64,000 nucleotides of DNA from Escarpia spicata (Eukaryota > Annelida > Polychaeta > Sabellida > Siboglinidae): assembly GCA_963995525.1 (NCBI GenBank), contig OZ023205.1, forward strand, positions 59,350,000-59,413,999, in the 5' to 3' direction. Of this stretch, positions 10,216-22,090 are shown one piece after another. The first letter of the stretch is position 1. Each line of letters opens with the position of its first letter. The translations under genes were made by a program, and so were the position numbers. Below the pieces are notes generated by a model. The model was not told the origin of the DNA. It did no database searches and saw nothing but the letters and a program-made list of their open reading frames with translations.

Positions 10216-10530
10216 AAAGTAATGGTAAGTTCTTATATAGCAAGGTATCCAGTCTTTAGGACTGCTCAAAGCACTCTGCCCTTTACTCCCTGTTATATCA
10301 AGCATCCTCGTAACTTCTCTATGAAGCATTCAGCCTCACTGCAATTAATGCGCAAAGACTATTCATACACAAATATCTACCACTGTCTATAGCCAGGTAT
10401 TCATTCATACAGCTGAGTAACTGGAGCAACATAGAGTGAACAAACTTTCCCAAGGCTCAACACAGCAGCACAGGATTCTAACCCGGGTTCTCTCGATTGA
10501 GGGACCGATGCACTAGCCACTGTGACACTA
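10216..10530 (-). mobile_element. tRNA-derived SINE, copy A
   Basis: One of four related copies (10216-10530, 10891-11170, 18741-18967 inverted; 51791-52090 direct). Read on the minus strand it starts with a tRNA-like head: an A-box-like 'gtggctagtgcatcgg' and a B-box-like 'gggttagaatcctgtgc'. A body with the conserved phrase 'gctccagtt…cagctgtatga' follows, then 'gcattaattgcag' and 'aagtacttaccattac'. It lies in the intron directly before the first NOX exon. Confidence 0.7.
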
Positions 10531-10580
10531 TGTTTTGCTTCAGTTATTAATAAAAATGTTGTATTTATCATCATTTCCAG

Positions 10581-10773
10581 GCATGAGTTCTCCGTGCGGC
10601 CAGTCGAGATGAAACTCAAGAAGATTTACTTCTTCTGGTTGTGTCGAGACACTGGAGCCTTTGAGTGGTTCGGTGAGTTACTGAAGCAACTGGAAGACAG
10701 GATGACCGAAACAAACCATCCTGACTTCCTCGAATATCACATTCACCTCACCAGTGGCTGGTCTAACTCACAG
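10581..10773 (+). CDS. NOX2-like NADPH oxidase, exon encoding part of the NADPH-binding domain
   Basis: Exon bounded by a strong acceptor (atcatttccag) and donor (CAG then gtgagtt). The 193 bp enter in phase 2 (the first G completes a codon) and encode HEFSVRPVEMKLKKIYFFW, then LCRDTGAFEWFGELLKQLE and onward to GWSNSQ. This matches the NADPH-binding region of NOX1/2/3-type oxidases, where [20 protein letters not shown] is a hallmark. The enzyme family moves electrons from cytosolic NADPH through FAD and two haems across the membrane to oxygen, giving superoxide. The exons for the membrane and FAD domains, and the GxGxGxTPF-type motif, are not in this window, so the gene starts upstream. The left repeat array may therefore lie in an intron of this gene. 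Family assignment is firm; the exact paralogue is not. Confidence 0.93.
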
Positions 10774-10890
10774 GTGAGTTAGAACGAGATTTAAAGGTGT
10801 GACGTCCTTTCCTCATTTATTAACTGTAGCAAAATGCACATCCTTCAGATGGCACTACATACAAGCACAAAAGAGTTTCCCAAAGTAAAA

Positions 10891-11170
10891 AAGTAATGGT
10901 AAGTACTTATAAACCGCAGTATAAAGTCCCCAGGACTGCTCAAAGTGCATTACACTTTACTGCCTGGCAGACCTGTTCAATCGAACATCATCTCGACTTC
11001 TCTGGGAAGCATTCAACCATGCTGCAATTAATGCGCGAAAACTATTCGTACACACATATCCACCACTGTCTATAGCCAGGTACTCGTTCATCCAGCCAAG
11101 TGAACTGGAGCAATGTAGAGTGAATGAACTTGCCCAAGGTTCGGCACCGCAGCACAGGATTCTAACCCGG
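10891..11170 (-). mobile_element. tRNA-derived SINE, copy B (head truncated)
   Basis: Same family and orientation as copy A, 360 bp further on. It is cut at 'ggattctaacccgg', so the A-box part is missing. Similarity is diffuse, so it is an old copy. Confidence 0.7.
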
Positions 11171-12210
11171 ATAGTATTCGTAATGGATGTTTGTTACGAC
11201 TAATTTTTGCAGTGGTTTCTATATTAGTTGTAAGTTATGCTTAACAATGACAATGAATATAGTTTATTCTGATCAATATGTACAAGAAACAATAGCAAAA
11301 TAATAAACATCGTGAAGTATATATTGAGACATAATATATATACATCAACGTGAAGACATTCATGGTGTAATTTGTTAACAAATGAAAACTACTAAATAAC
11401 ATAATAGTCAATATTTACATTTGTAAACAAGAAACTTACTTGATACAATGTTACTGTACTGACCAGGGAGACTCTCACTAAGACCACAAGGGCGCTACTG
11501 TGAGAGCCACCCTTAAATATTGTAATGTTGGATTCATCAATAAGTAATTGATTAATTAATAAGAGTTCAATTCAGAGCTAATATTCATATTCACCATTCT
11601 TATGACAAACTAAGAGAAAGAAACGAAGCAAAGATGTTGTGAATAATCTATTTACATGTGTCTAATTTCTGGCATGAACTCTAAAACTGGGAAGAACCTT
11701 TAACCCATGGTGAATTTTGAAGAAATAAAGACGTTACTTTATTTGTTGCTGGTATCTATACAATCAGTGGATGATTTGGTTCACTCAGTCATCATCTTGT
11801 GTGAGAATAAAAAAATGAAGATATGATGATATTCTTAATCGTTGGATGTCTGTATTGTCAAAACCGGCGAGGGGGGTAATTATTAACAGACGGTTCGCTG
11901 AATTGGTTGTCTTGAATGTGGAAAATCATGACAGTGTGGAACAGTAAAGAGCTTTGCGGTTAAACCAACTGGCATCCATTAAATTGCCAAAAGAGTTGTA
12001 TATAATCTGAATATTTTCTTTACATTTTGCAGGTTGAAAATTCAAATTGCAAACAAAGTTTATTAAATGTAATTAGGTGGATTGTGTATGTTCAACATAA
12101 TTATTCTAGTCATAAATAAAACATTATACACTGTGTTAATTAATATGAAAAACGAGGAACAGATGAGCTCCCTTTAATTTGATCCAAGGTTAATTCTTAA
12201 GACATTACTA

Positions 12211-12400
12211 CAGTGGAACCTCCCTATTAAGATCACCCTCATGACTGGGCAAAAGTGTCCTGAATAGCAAGGTGACCTTATTAGCGGGAGTAATTTCCTA
12301 TACTTCGCTGTTATGGAAATAGTTTGGGACTGTTGTAGCTTGATCTTAATTGTGAGGTAGCTGTATTACTGAGGTGACCATAAAGCGGGATTTAACAGTG
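12211..12400. mobile_element. Degenerate MITE, possibly Tigger/pogo-like
   Basis: A segment of about 190 bp beginning cagtggaacctccctatt, preceded by TA, and ending gcgggatttaacagtg. The ends are imperfect inverted repeats of the CAGTnnAACC type, and the inside has mutually inverted phrases (gatcaccctc…gaggtgacca). No matching TSD is left on the right side. Confidence 0.4.
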
Positions 12401-12517
12401 TTTTTATGTGAACAAATTTAATCTAGCAAAGCTACTATTATGAATTTTAGTAGCAGTTTTCTTCATTAGTAAATAACATGAAATAGGAATTATATAAAAT
12501 GTTGGATGTGTTTCCAG

Positions 12518-12642
12518 GCATTGAGCATTGTGACACACGAAGCTGAAAGGGAAGACATTCTCACTGGACTGAGACAGAAGACACACTATGGCCGGCCCAA
12601 CTGGGAACACGTCTTCAGAAACACTGCACAGGTGCATGCTGG
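12518..12642 (+). CDS. NOX2-like NADPH oxidase, penultimate exon
   Basis: The acceptor is gtgtttccag and the donor GCTGG then gtatga. The 125 bp (41 codons plus two bases) encode ALSIVTHEAEREDILTGLRQ, then KTHYGRPNWEHVFRNTAQVHA. The ITGLKQKTxYGRPNW block is strongly conserved in NOX1/2/3 and supports the splice joins. Phase 0 in agrees with the upstream exon, and phase 2 out agrees with the next. The alternative donor CACAG-gtgcat inside the exon would break the family alignment, so I prefer the later one. Confidence 0.92.
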
Positions 12643-13332
12643 GTATGACGGCCATTTTCTTTAGACTGCATTTTCACTGTGGAATTATCAATACATGGTT
12701 GCCAAACAAAAGAGGAAGGAAACATTTGACACACTGCTATGTTCTATGGATAATGCATGTCCAGGCATTACTGATTACAAAAACGGCTCTAACTGATAAT
12801 GATAAACAGAAAAAATTTAATTTGTGTTACATTTCTACACCATCTTCAGCATTGTTAATAAATTATAAATATTAATATACTTTTATAAATATAATATTCC
12901 CTTGAAAGCTCAATGCACTTTACATAAAATGCATGAAATATATTTAAAAAATTGTACATAGAAAATGCATATATATGTCAATGTAAAGGTAAACAAAGTT
13001 GTTGAACACATTGTGTTGTTAAACCACACCAGTAGAAAAGTATGAATTAATGAGTACTCTTATTTGAATACATGTACATAGTTTTGTATAAATGGTGAAA
13101 GTTGTGGTTTAGTAGAAGAGTTACATAGCAGGAAGAGCTTGTGTGTTCATAACGCTTTAAATTATTTTGAAATGATACCACCAATAAACTGTCATAAAAA
13201 GTTAACTAATTTCCACAGATGCCTTTGGTTTCATACAGACCACGTGATCCATGTCAGGATCAAACTGGCATTACCTGAATAGTGTTGGTTTCTAGATGGA
13301 CATCTCACAAAGAGCTTCATGTCTTCTTTCAG
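12643..13332 (+). other. NOX intron, AT-rich
   Basis: A GT-AG intron of 690 bp, AT-rich, with no recognisable element. Confidence 0.85.
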
Positions 13333-13459
13333 GACAAGAATTGGTGTGTTCTTCTGTGGCCCAAAGGCGCTCTCAGCTACTTTACACACATTGAGCAATG
13401 AACACTCAAGTACTGATCCAACGTCGACACAGTTTGTGTACAATGAAGAGAACTTCTAA
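13333..13459 (+). CDS. NOX2-like NADPH oxidase, terminal exon
   Basis: The acceptor is cttctttcag. The first G completes a glycine codon split by the intron, then the exon encodes TRIGVFFCGPKALSATLHTL and ends TQFVYNEENF, TAA. The (I/V)GVFxCGP motif of the last NADPH-binding strand and the F-x-x-N-x-E-N-F C-terminus are diagnostic of NOX2-type oxidases. The three exons give 147 residues without internal stop. This looks like an intact functional 3' end, not a pseudogene. Confidence 0.93.
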
Positions 13460-14730
13460 CACATTCCAGATACGGCACACACAATTTACATTGGAATATA
13501 TATTTTATTGTGTGCATACGAACGTTTTGGTATAACAATACGGTGCAGAGGAATGGGTTTAGATTATGGACCATTTTCAATCAATCATTCGCCATTCCAG
13601 TTTGACGGGGTTATACGAATTGCTACTAAATACTATATTTAAAACAAAAAACTGTGCACATCAATGGCGATATTTATGTGTAACAGGTTAATAAATGGTC
13701 ATATTGCCTAATGAGTGTAAGAATATTCAAGGATAAGGTATTTTTGTGATGTTACAGTTTTGTAATTGGTTTATATGGTCATATAGCCAAAATACAACAA
13801 TTATTTTCTGTAGACATGCAGTGCACCATTCGAATCTGAAAGCTAGGGTATGCGTTGATCACCCTTAAGATGCGACCAAAGCAAATATTTAGTGAAATAT
13901 TTTAGACAAGAACGATAAGTTTTAACTATACTATTGTTTACATGGAAATGTTTAATTATTTGATTGAGCTTTACACATGGTTTTAATGCCAATAGTGTTG
14001 TAACTTCATGCCTTCACTTCTGAAAATCTTGTTTCCATATATGGATTCACTTCTGAAAAGAAGGGTGCACTCCTATTAGGTAATGTTCTTATATTGGTAC
14101 TAATTTTTCTGTGATATGTTTATGTCCTGTGTTTACCTGGTCATATTATTAATACACATGTTAGAACAATGATAACGGAAGTGTAACTATTGCCATGATA
14201 AGTGCGTGTATAACAATACACATTTTGATAAGTTTATACTTTATTACTCAAGAGTGATGATATACTGAAACCAAAGTTGAATGATATGCTGCAGGGATCA
14301 ATTTACAGTGTAATTATGCATTTTATGAAAAGTGAAGGTTACTATGCTGATATTGCAGTTGTTATATCAGCATAGCAACATTGTTGTTATAATTGAATAA
14401 TGGATAATGTATTTTCCAATAAATAGTCAAGAAGAAATTGCATTTAGTTGTTGAAAGTTGATCATAGTGCTTGCTAGAGAAGAAAAACTTGTGTTTTGTT
14501 TGTTGTGAAATACTTGAAAAACTTGTATTATATATAATATATATATATATACGTTTGATTTTCCTAAAAATATGAACGAACAGTAGTTAATATCTACTTG
14601 GTTTGTAACCTTTGTGCAAGCCTTACATGGAATAGAACAATGTACTGTGATTTATAGAAATTTGTTGAGTTTTTAGTTTCACATTAAAATAAATAACTTT
14701 TTTATTTTTTTAAATACGTCAGCATAGACT
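13460..14730 (+). other. Probable NOX 3' UTR and flank, with candidate poly(A) signals
   Basis: AT-rich sequence after the stop. AATAAA occurs at 13690-13695, 14418-14423 and again near 14,687. I cannot tell which is used. No ORF here resembles a protein. Confidence 0.4.
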
Positions 14731-16140
14731 TGCACTGTAACATTTATGCCCCTGCATCTGTTCCAGCCCAACGGCATGGAAAACTAAACCTGTCAGGACC
14801 ATTTAAAGATGATTAAACATTTCTTTTCATGGAGCATATACAAACGTACAACCCCCTCGGTATGACGCAGTAAACCATCTACCCATCCAGAGGTTTAAAC
14901 ACGAAATTTGTGTTTATACAGCTGGATGAACTGGGGAAATGATCGTAGCTTGGACCATCAACAAGTGGAGTCGAGCATTTGCTCACATTTCAAAACGTTC
15001 TTTTCTTCCAGTCTCCCAAGTGAGTGCAGGTGTTGCTTATTTTTTCTTTTCTTCTTTGTGTTACTGTTGCTATCCCGAAATGGATGAATATTTTACATCG
15101 TGGAGGCATTGCGTACGGAGTGAGCACTGAGTCTCAATAACTTTTTTTAAGTTACGTTAAATGTTACAAGCAATCTGTTAGAAAGTCATATTTAGTACCG
15201 CAGCCAATGGAGACCGAATTGAAGGTAAATGTGCAGCTGGTGTTGCGTCTACACGTATACAGGTTCAGATTGTAGATGGGAAGAAAGGGTGTACATATAT
15301 GTCTGGGGGGTTGGAGCTTGGCTGTGTGCCATCTAGAGCTGCGGTTGTTGGTTTAAAGTAAGCGTGCAGTATGTTAACACAAACAAGCCCAAACGAGGTT
15401 CTCAAGTTAGAGCTGAGCAACGAATGCAAAGCCACCAGAAGTAGGGCTGAAGTCGTGGATGGTGCGGCCAGCTTACCGTCGTTGCACCACTTCTGATTGG
15501 TGGGGATTTCACGTTGCTTGGTCATATAAAAGAACACAAGGTGATGCTATGTTAATTGGTAGTATTGTGAAAAGAAGGAAAAGGGTCCAGAAATAAAGCC
15601 GTTCAATGTGGTAGGCCTAATAATTAAAACTAATGAACGCACGCGCCGTTTGCATACCCAACAACTATTTCCAGCAAACATCAATTCAAGGGTACCGTAA
15701 TCATGATTCAGCTCATTGGAACTACCAAACAATTCTCCGTTCACCTGGCGACAAGTTCACAGAAAAGACACGTGAACACACGCGCGAAGATATACGATGT
15801 GAACTGTTAGCAGAAGACATATGAAAACGTGGAAATAGTGACTTCAAGACTAACTTATAAAATAAATACGCTCAATTGCAACATAAAGTCAGGTTAACTA
15901 TGTATTTTCGCTGTTTTTGTGTGTGGAGATTAGCAAACCTATACATTTTTTGAAACGCCATGACTTGAGGAACCCAAAAACCAATGTTTCCATTTGCATA
16001 TAAGCACTTAAGGCGGCCATTTTTGATTGTCAAAAATGGCCGTCAAAATTAATTTCTCCATATCTTAATAACTGCGTCACCTGGAGCTATAATTTGTGTG
16101 TCTAGATATAGGTTCTAGGTTCGAAGATTTAAAATTCATT
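14731..16140. other. No recognised feature
   Basis: Short ORFs only; none shows splice context or a familiar motif. Nothing repetitive is seen. Confidence 0.5.
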
Positions 16141-16306
16141 ACATTAATTTGGACTTCTCCGACATTCCCATTCGCCATTTTTAAAGATAGCGGTCGTTAA
16201 TACAAATACGACAGGAATACGTGGCGATCCAGAACCTTTCAAGAGGAGACACAGACTAGTCAGTAACAACAAAATACAGCATTTTATTTTGTATGATTCG
16301 TGACGT

Positions 16307-16550
16307 TTACGACAGTTCCACTTCTCCGTGACGCGTCGCAAGTCGCTCCTCCTGCTCGTCATCATCGGCTTCGTCGTCCGTGTAGTCGATGTCACTGTCG
16401 TCGCTGTCGCTTGCGTTCACGGCGAATCTCGAGAAGATCTCGTCTTTGAAGAACGACATATCGAGGGAGTCGGATGTGTACCATAGAGGTCGCTTGCCGG
16501 AGAATTTACGCCGCACCTGCACGCACGCGTAGGATACATGGACTTCTTCG
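16307..16550 (-). CDS. Candidate terminal exon with acidic tail (unrecognised)
   Basis: The minus-strand frame reads EEVHVSYACVQVRRKFSG, then KRPLWYTSDSLDMSFFKDEIF, then a Ser/Asp/Glu-rich acidic stretch (DSDDSDIDYTDDEADDDEQ) ending GEVELS and TAA. Codon composition is GC-rich compared with its surroundings. An AATAAA lies about 20 bp downstream of the stop (16288-16283 on the minus strand), giving a very short 3' UTR. The frame stays open upstream to 16636, but that part runs into LINE sequence on the other strand, so the true 5' boundary is near 16,550. It could be the last exon of a host gene or a remnant of a transposase-like ORF. I do not recognise the family. Confidence 0.35.
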
Positions 16551-17035
16551 GTGCGGAATCTAGGAGTGGTCTTTGATAGTAACTTCAATTTTCGACAACA
16601 AATATATCTCAAACGAGTCGCTGCTATTTTGATCATATTCGTAATCTTCGCCGTATTCGCCGGTATAAGTCATTTTCTGTTGCTAAAACTATTACAACAG
16701 CGCTTGTTAGCAGCAGACTTGACTATTGCAATTCTCTCCTTTACAATATCGCTAGCAAGGATATTACAAAACCTTCAAAATGACCACAGTTGTCTGGCAA
16801 GGGCAGTTACAAGATATCCATTTTTAAAGTCTGCATTGGCTTCCTGTACGATATCGTATAATATTTAAGATCTGTACTATTATATACCAAACACTGTCCA
16901 GTAAGCAACCATCTTATTTGCATTCACTGCTTACTCCTGTATGACAATTTTTGAGATTGACCAATCCTTTTGTCTCGATGCGCCTCCGAGCTTGGTTTCC
17001 AAGGATTTAGGTGCAATAGAAGTTATCTTATTATA
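16551..17035 (+). mobile_element. LINE (CR1/Jockey-like) ORF2 fragment, frameshifted
   Basis: The + strand, read across frames, gives VRNLGVVFDSNFNFRQQI, then LVSSRLDYCNSLLYNIASKD, then QNCLARAVTRYPF…LPVRYRI and a decayed QPSYLHSLLTP. These are typical post-RT segments of CR1/Jockey-group LINEs. At least two frameshifts and a stop break it. Confidence 0.8.
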
Positions 17036-17445
17036 ACTATACATCAAAGATAAATGTGACCCGTCACAGCGAACCGGGTACTCAGTCGCACTGGCTTATT
17101 TAGCACACCAGTCAAACATAGCTGCAAGGCCATATTTCATAAATTATGTGATTCTGGCAGAATACATACCTTATAGTAGAAATTCACAACAATCAACTCC
17201 AAAGCGAAGATTAATTTTGTCGGTGGAATTCGTGAGGTAAGAAATGATACCTGGAATCAGTTTATTGGAGTTCATAAAAAATGGGACAAACAGAACTCGT
17301 ACAATAACTTAGAGAATACGTTATAACAGACATGATATTTGAGGAAAACAGACGTGAAGATCGTGGAAATCTGAAGAAAGTTCAACAAGCATAATGAAAT
17401 ACAAATATAAAACAAATATGCATAACATGCATGCATGCGTAGTGT

Positions 17446-17928
17446 GTGTGCGTGTACGTGTGCGTGTTCCAGTGTGTGTGTGTGTTATGTGTTACAGCAC
17501 TCCTACAAATAGGAAGCTGGCCAACCATGGTTTATGTTACAAACCTTCATAAGAATGAGCGGGAGCCAACCATCGTCTACGTTACAAACCTTCATGACGA
17601 TGAGCGGGAGCCAACCATCGTCTACGTTACAAACCTTTATGAGGATGAGCGGGAGCCAACCATCGTTTATGTTACAAACCGTCATAAGAATGCGCGTGAG
17701 CCACCCATCGTCTGTGTTACAAACCTTCAGAAGGAGGAGCGGGTAGTGCGTCATGTAGAAACCTTCCGGGTCGAGAGGGTTGTCGACACATACGGTCGCA
17801 AAGCTGTTCTGGCGCCATTCGTCCAGCCAGCCTACGTTACCCCTGATGCCTCTTGCCCGCGCCCTCGCGAATCGCGGGCGGCGGCACAGCAAGGGTTTCC
17901 GAGGCGCCGCGTCCTGCCTGGAATCTGA
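17446..17928 (+). other. 160-codon ORF containing a 45-bp minisatellite (17525-17745)
   Basis: About five tandem units of 45 bp (15 codons) encode EREPTIVYVTNLHDD-like repeats. A non-repeat tail ending GFPRRRVLPGI follows. The reverse strand is open as well (VCNVDDGWLPLIL repeats). The unit length is a multiple of three, and codon-level variation is modest. I see no signal peptide or splice evidence, so the coding status is open. Confidence 0.3.
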
Positions 17929-18074
17929 ACACCCGAGAACACAAAGTCAGTATCCCGTGTCAATAAGACTTGTCAACTATGCAGGTTTAACCGAGTCTAC
18001 CCTCCATGCTCATGTTAAATACAGTGTGTGCGTACGTGCATGTGTGTGTGTGCGTGCGGGGATTCCCCATGAAT

Positions 18075-18663
18075 CTATGAATCCCTCCCATCTTCCTCAC
18101 ACATCTGATCAACTAGTGCGTTGATTGCCAACCTCTTGCAGTATCTATATGTTGGCCCCTTCCTCCCATTACGGGCGAAATTCCTGAGAGAATAATCTGA
18201 TCGACTGTTGTCTTCTTTAACTTCCTCACTAACTGTTTGTACTTCTGTACTATCCCAGTTGTTCCCTCCCTGCAATGCCATCTCTACCCTTTCAGCCACA
18301 TGTTCTATCTTAGCCCCCGGTAAACAAACAACGACGTCCTCCCCTTCGCTTAGTGTCTTATCCGTCTTTCTCAGAATAGAGTCGCCCATGAACACCCTCT
18401 CTTTTCTCAATGTCCCCTCAATCACTCTCTCAGAGTATTTCCTTCTCCGGTTTGCATATGTCTGGTTGTAGTCTTGTTCCCCTGTCTTCTGCTCTCCTGT
18501 CACAATCTCTTCCGTTCCATTCTTTCTTTACGCTGTTTCTCTTGTCACCTTTCCTTCTGTCATCTTTCCTCCCATTGCATTTCCTCGTCTCCTCCCCGTC
18601 TCTGGTTGCTTGGTGACACGCAAATGACCACGTTTGGGCGGGCTTAGTGACATGAGTTCGCAA
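18075..18663 (-). mobile_element. LINE ORF1 fragment with SGNH/GDSL esterase-like segment
   Basis: The minus-strand ORF 18503-18075 contains RVFMGDSILRKTDKTLSEG followed by VVVCLPGAKIEHVAERVE. This resembles the start of the GDSL-type esterase domain found in ORF1 of CR1/L2-group LINEs (GDSI block, then LPGA…V..RV). The usual following V-H-x-G-T-N-N block is missing, and the frame continues into RYCKRLAINALVDQMCEEDG. Upstream, 18663-18503 encodes a basic, charged stretch consistent with an ORF1 N-terminal region. I infer a deleted copy. Confidence 0.5.
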
Positions 18664-18740
18664 AGAACAGGTTTCACATTGGGCACATTACTTGCCAAGA
18701 GTACTAAGCTTACGTATACAAAGTTTCAAAGACATTTCAA

Positions 18741-18967
18741 ATTTAATTTCACTTAGTCTTTAAGACTGCCCAGAGTGTTTTACACTTCACCCCTTTACGT
18801 ACCTGTTCAGTCGGACACAATTTCGACTGTATATAGCCATGTACTCAATCATACAGCTGATTGCACTGGAACAACATGGTGTGAACAAACTTGCACAAGA
18901 TTCGGAACGGCAGCAAGAAGCCGGAATCTCTCGACTGGAAGTCCAATATTCTAACCACTACGCCACC
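18741..18967 (-). mobile_element. tRNA-derived SINE, copy C
   Basis: Same family as copies A and B. Its minus-strand head is well preserved: ggcgtagtggttagaatatt, an A-box-like tRNA sequence. Confidence 0.65.
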
Positions 18968-19079
18968 AGTATGCAACTACTCACCAATCCTTGACTGAGC
19001 GAACGACGGGATGGAACAGACGTTAGAGGGATAGACATCAAGGGCTGACTGTGTCGGGGAGGGAAGTCTGGGCACGGTA

Positions 19080-19225
19080 CTAGTTCCTCGGAGTGGCACA
19101 CCGGGTTTGGCGCTGATTCCTGGGGGTGGCACTCTGGGTAACGCGCTGATTCTTAGGGGTGGCATTCCGGGTAACTCGCTGGTTCTTAGGGGTGGCACTC
19201 CGGATAACGCGCTGGTCCTCTCGGA
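19080..19225. repeat. 33-bp minisatellite, about 4 copies
   Basis: Unit ggggtggcactccgggtaac then gcgctgattctta. Both strands are open; the + strand gives an 11-residue GGTPGNALVLR-like repeat in a 120-codon ORF (19107-19469), the minus strand a Pro-rich repeat in a 158-codon ORF (18977-19453). Neither has supporting evidence as a gene. Confidence 0.8.
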
Positions 19226-19946
19226 GGGAAGTATGCATTCAGGCGAGGGAAGCGTGGGTACCTGGGACGGACGCTCGGACTGGCCTACAGAGGAGAGCGG
19301 TCTCGGTACTGCCGGCCGGCGTCCTCCCGTTACGAGGGAGACGCACTCTGATATTTGCGGCAGGGATATCCGGGGAAGTTCAACGAGAATGTGGTGTCTT
19401 CCCTTCTGTTTGCTTCGGTCTGAAGAGGAAGACAAGCGACACCTAGTGGCCAAGACAAGAGATTCTTGAATCGATTATAAACAAGGCGGTCACTAGGAGA
19501 CATATGGCAAACACTTTACTGTATACTTTACTAACTGTAACTTGAGGTGCGATGGGTGAGTTTGTACCCCATCGTTGATCCAAAAGAGTTCCGCTAGGGG
19601 GAAAAGAGTTCCGCTTGAGAGCTGAAGCGGTGTAGTTGTTGTTCTTTGGGAGCCTCAAGGTGTGGGTGACGCTGGAAGTCTCATGGGATGTGCAGTTGAA
19701 AGTCTTTGGAGCGTCAAGAGGTGTAGTTGGAGGTTAGTTGGGAGCGTGTGGGTCTAAAAACGTACCCCTCATAAAGTCAACCCTGTAAGCTATGGTTAGT
19801 AAGCAAGCAAGTTCTGAATTAAGTAAACTATGGTTGGGAATAACATTTTAGATTCGTGATTAAAACACACGTTCTATCCCCAAAACAAATTTCTCAGTTG
19901 AGACAATAAAGAATATCTTATTTTAATCATTACAATTGAGCGGCCA

Positions 19947-19947
<1 letters not shown>

Positions 19948-19999
<52 letters not shown>

Positions 20000-20111
20000 A
20001 TAAATAAATATATATATATATATAAATATATATATATATATGTAAATATATATATAAATATATATATGTATGTATATATATGAGTCTATATATATATATA
20101 TATATATATTA
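19948..20111. repeat. AT-rich (TA)n microsatellite cluster
   Basis: Interrupted TA dinucleotide tract with taaata and tgta variants. Confidence 0.95.
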
Positions 20112-21900
20112 CTTAAGCTAGGTTCCTACACTCTATAATATTGCATGAAAGCTCACAATCTCCTGTATTTACGCATCCATGACAGTCATTGGGCCGGGGT
20201 GGATGGGGTATTGGTACCAGAATTGATTGCAACTAATCAGAGCAGACTCGTGATTTCTGATGCCCAAACAAATTACAAAAATGCTTGCCATTCATTAGCA
20301 TTTAATAATTTTATAAGATCTTTACGTTTGATCTAACATCAATGTTTGTATGATAATAATAATTACATTACCTTTCTGTTACATTTCCTAACAGGCAAAA
20401 ACGTGCATTTATTTTTACTCTCTGTCTGAACATTTACTGCGGAACGAACATGATATCAATAACGTGCCAGCAAATTGGAAATACCTGTTTTCGCGGTGTT
20501 GCGTGATTGCGTTCCCGTTTCGTCTCGTGGAATGTATGGTGCGTGCAATGTTTTAGGAGTGTTCGCTCGCAGTTTCATTCTGTCATTTATGTTGCCGTGC
20601 ATGCTGCGTAGGTTCATGTCTCTTACCGGAGCCATCGCATCCAACACCTTTTTCATGTAGTCGTCTGGTTCAAGAAACATACACTTCCGGTATGGCCTAT
20701 GTTGTAACGTAAATTATTTGATCTGCTGTGATGAAATTAACTGTGTCGTTCCATTTTGAGAAAGCTTTATCATCTAGCACACCACGATCAAATGCCGTTG
20801 GGATTCTTTAATTGTATATATTTTGGTTGTGGCACCAATCTGTTGGAATCGTTACATACGTGGATGGTGAAACTGATTTAGAAATAGGCTTGCATGGTTG
20901 ATATATATTCCCCAGTGGTTTCATTCCACATATTCCACATTTTTCCCCACTTCGCCTGCCTGCCTGCCTGTCTGTCTGGCCACCTGCCCCCCCCCCCCCC
21001 CCACTTGCCCACCCGCCTACCCGCGGGACAAGCCTACCACGAACACTCACTGTACGACACAGTCTTGAAAGAAGAAGCAACAAATCATCGATTACCGGTG
21101 ATGCAACGGCCGCAGTTAAATAGTCGGTTTTCGTAGAACGCTTTCCATCTCTTTAGTGATGCAATGGGAAGGTAGGTATCTTGGTCCAGCGGTGGAAACG
21201 CCATGGTCGGACACCGCGAAGACGGACCCAAATGCTAGGACCTAGAGAACGGCGAGGCGTCGGGTCCCGCCTGAGACGAAAACGTCGCAGTCACGATGAC
21301 CAATAACGCGTGCTATGACATCATAATAGAGTATACTTTGTTATGACATCACAGTACAACTTCAAAGCTTTGTTGCATAACTCAAGAATCACATTGTCCA
21401 AGTCGTACTGCTACAGAATTTCATCTGGTATGCCATAGTCACCGCAGCCATTTCCTTCGGTCAAGCATTATTTGACCTTTTCAAATTCTTTTCTCATTTA
21501 AACAGACCGTCTTGGGTTTGAGCAAAACCAATGACAGGTTGGATCTCGTCTTCATTACCTGCTGGGCAAATATAGGTTGTGCAGATGCGCGTAGACTACT
21601 TTTTTTATACGATTTCCGTATGTTACGTTTTTTATAACACACCTATTTGACAAAAAAATAAGACGAAGTACATTTAACCGTGACTGCACGCAAATGCGTT
21701 GTTGGTTGCGTGGCCACGCGGATCCATGCACGGTCTATAACCGCCATTTGGCGAAAGTCTATCAACTGCAAAACAATTATTAATTAACTTCAATGCATAA
21801 TTTATGATATAGGCCTATATCTGTTCCAACAGGCGTTCCCACAAATCTATGTGGTCCATGCTTTTTGGGTGTTCTAGTATAGTTTATGTTATGTATGTGT
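20112..21900. other. No firm feature; one candidate ORF
   Basis: A minus-strand 74-codon ORF (20680-20456) has a protein-like composition (DDYMKKVLDAMAPVRDMNL…) but no recognisable family. The rest has short poly-C (about 20,989-21,001) and nothing else I can identify. Confidence 0.3.
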
Positions 21901-21912
21901 GTGTACGAATGA

Positions 21913-22090
21913 TATGAAGGGAAACGATCCAGAGGACGACTGGCGAGGCGGTGGAGAGACGAAGTATACAGGTTCTGGAAGGGCACCATCTGGCAGAGCA
22001 TAGCGCAAGACAGGCAGATCTGGAAACGACATGCTGAGGCCTTCGCCCAATCACGAGACAATACGGCTGCACAATGATGATGATGACAAT
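21913..22090 (+). mobile_element. LINE ORF2 C-terminal fragment with TGATGA tail
   Basis: The + strand reads GKRSRGRLARRWRDEVYRFW, then KGTIWQSIAQDRQIWKRHAE, AFAQSRDNTAAQ, stop. This is the usual C-terminal pattern (GRPxxRWRDD…W…A.DR..WK) of several LINE clades. The stop is followed at once by a TGATGATGA tail. Confidence 0.8.

Larger units (their letters stand above)
10774..12517 (+). other. NOX intron with SINE and MITE insertions
   Basis: A GT-AG intron of 1,744 bp in phase 0. It contains a minus-oriented tRNA-derived SINE (10891-11170) and a degenerate MITE (12211-12400). I see no other coding sequence in it. Confidence 0.85.

Noticed and set aside
15265..15824. Several 60-90-codon ORFs on both strands
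   Set aside because: Overlapping frames with no splice context or familiar sequence; within chance expectation.
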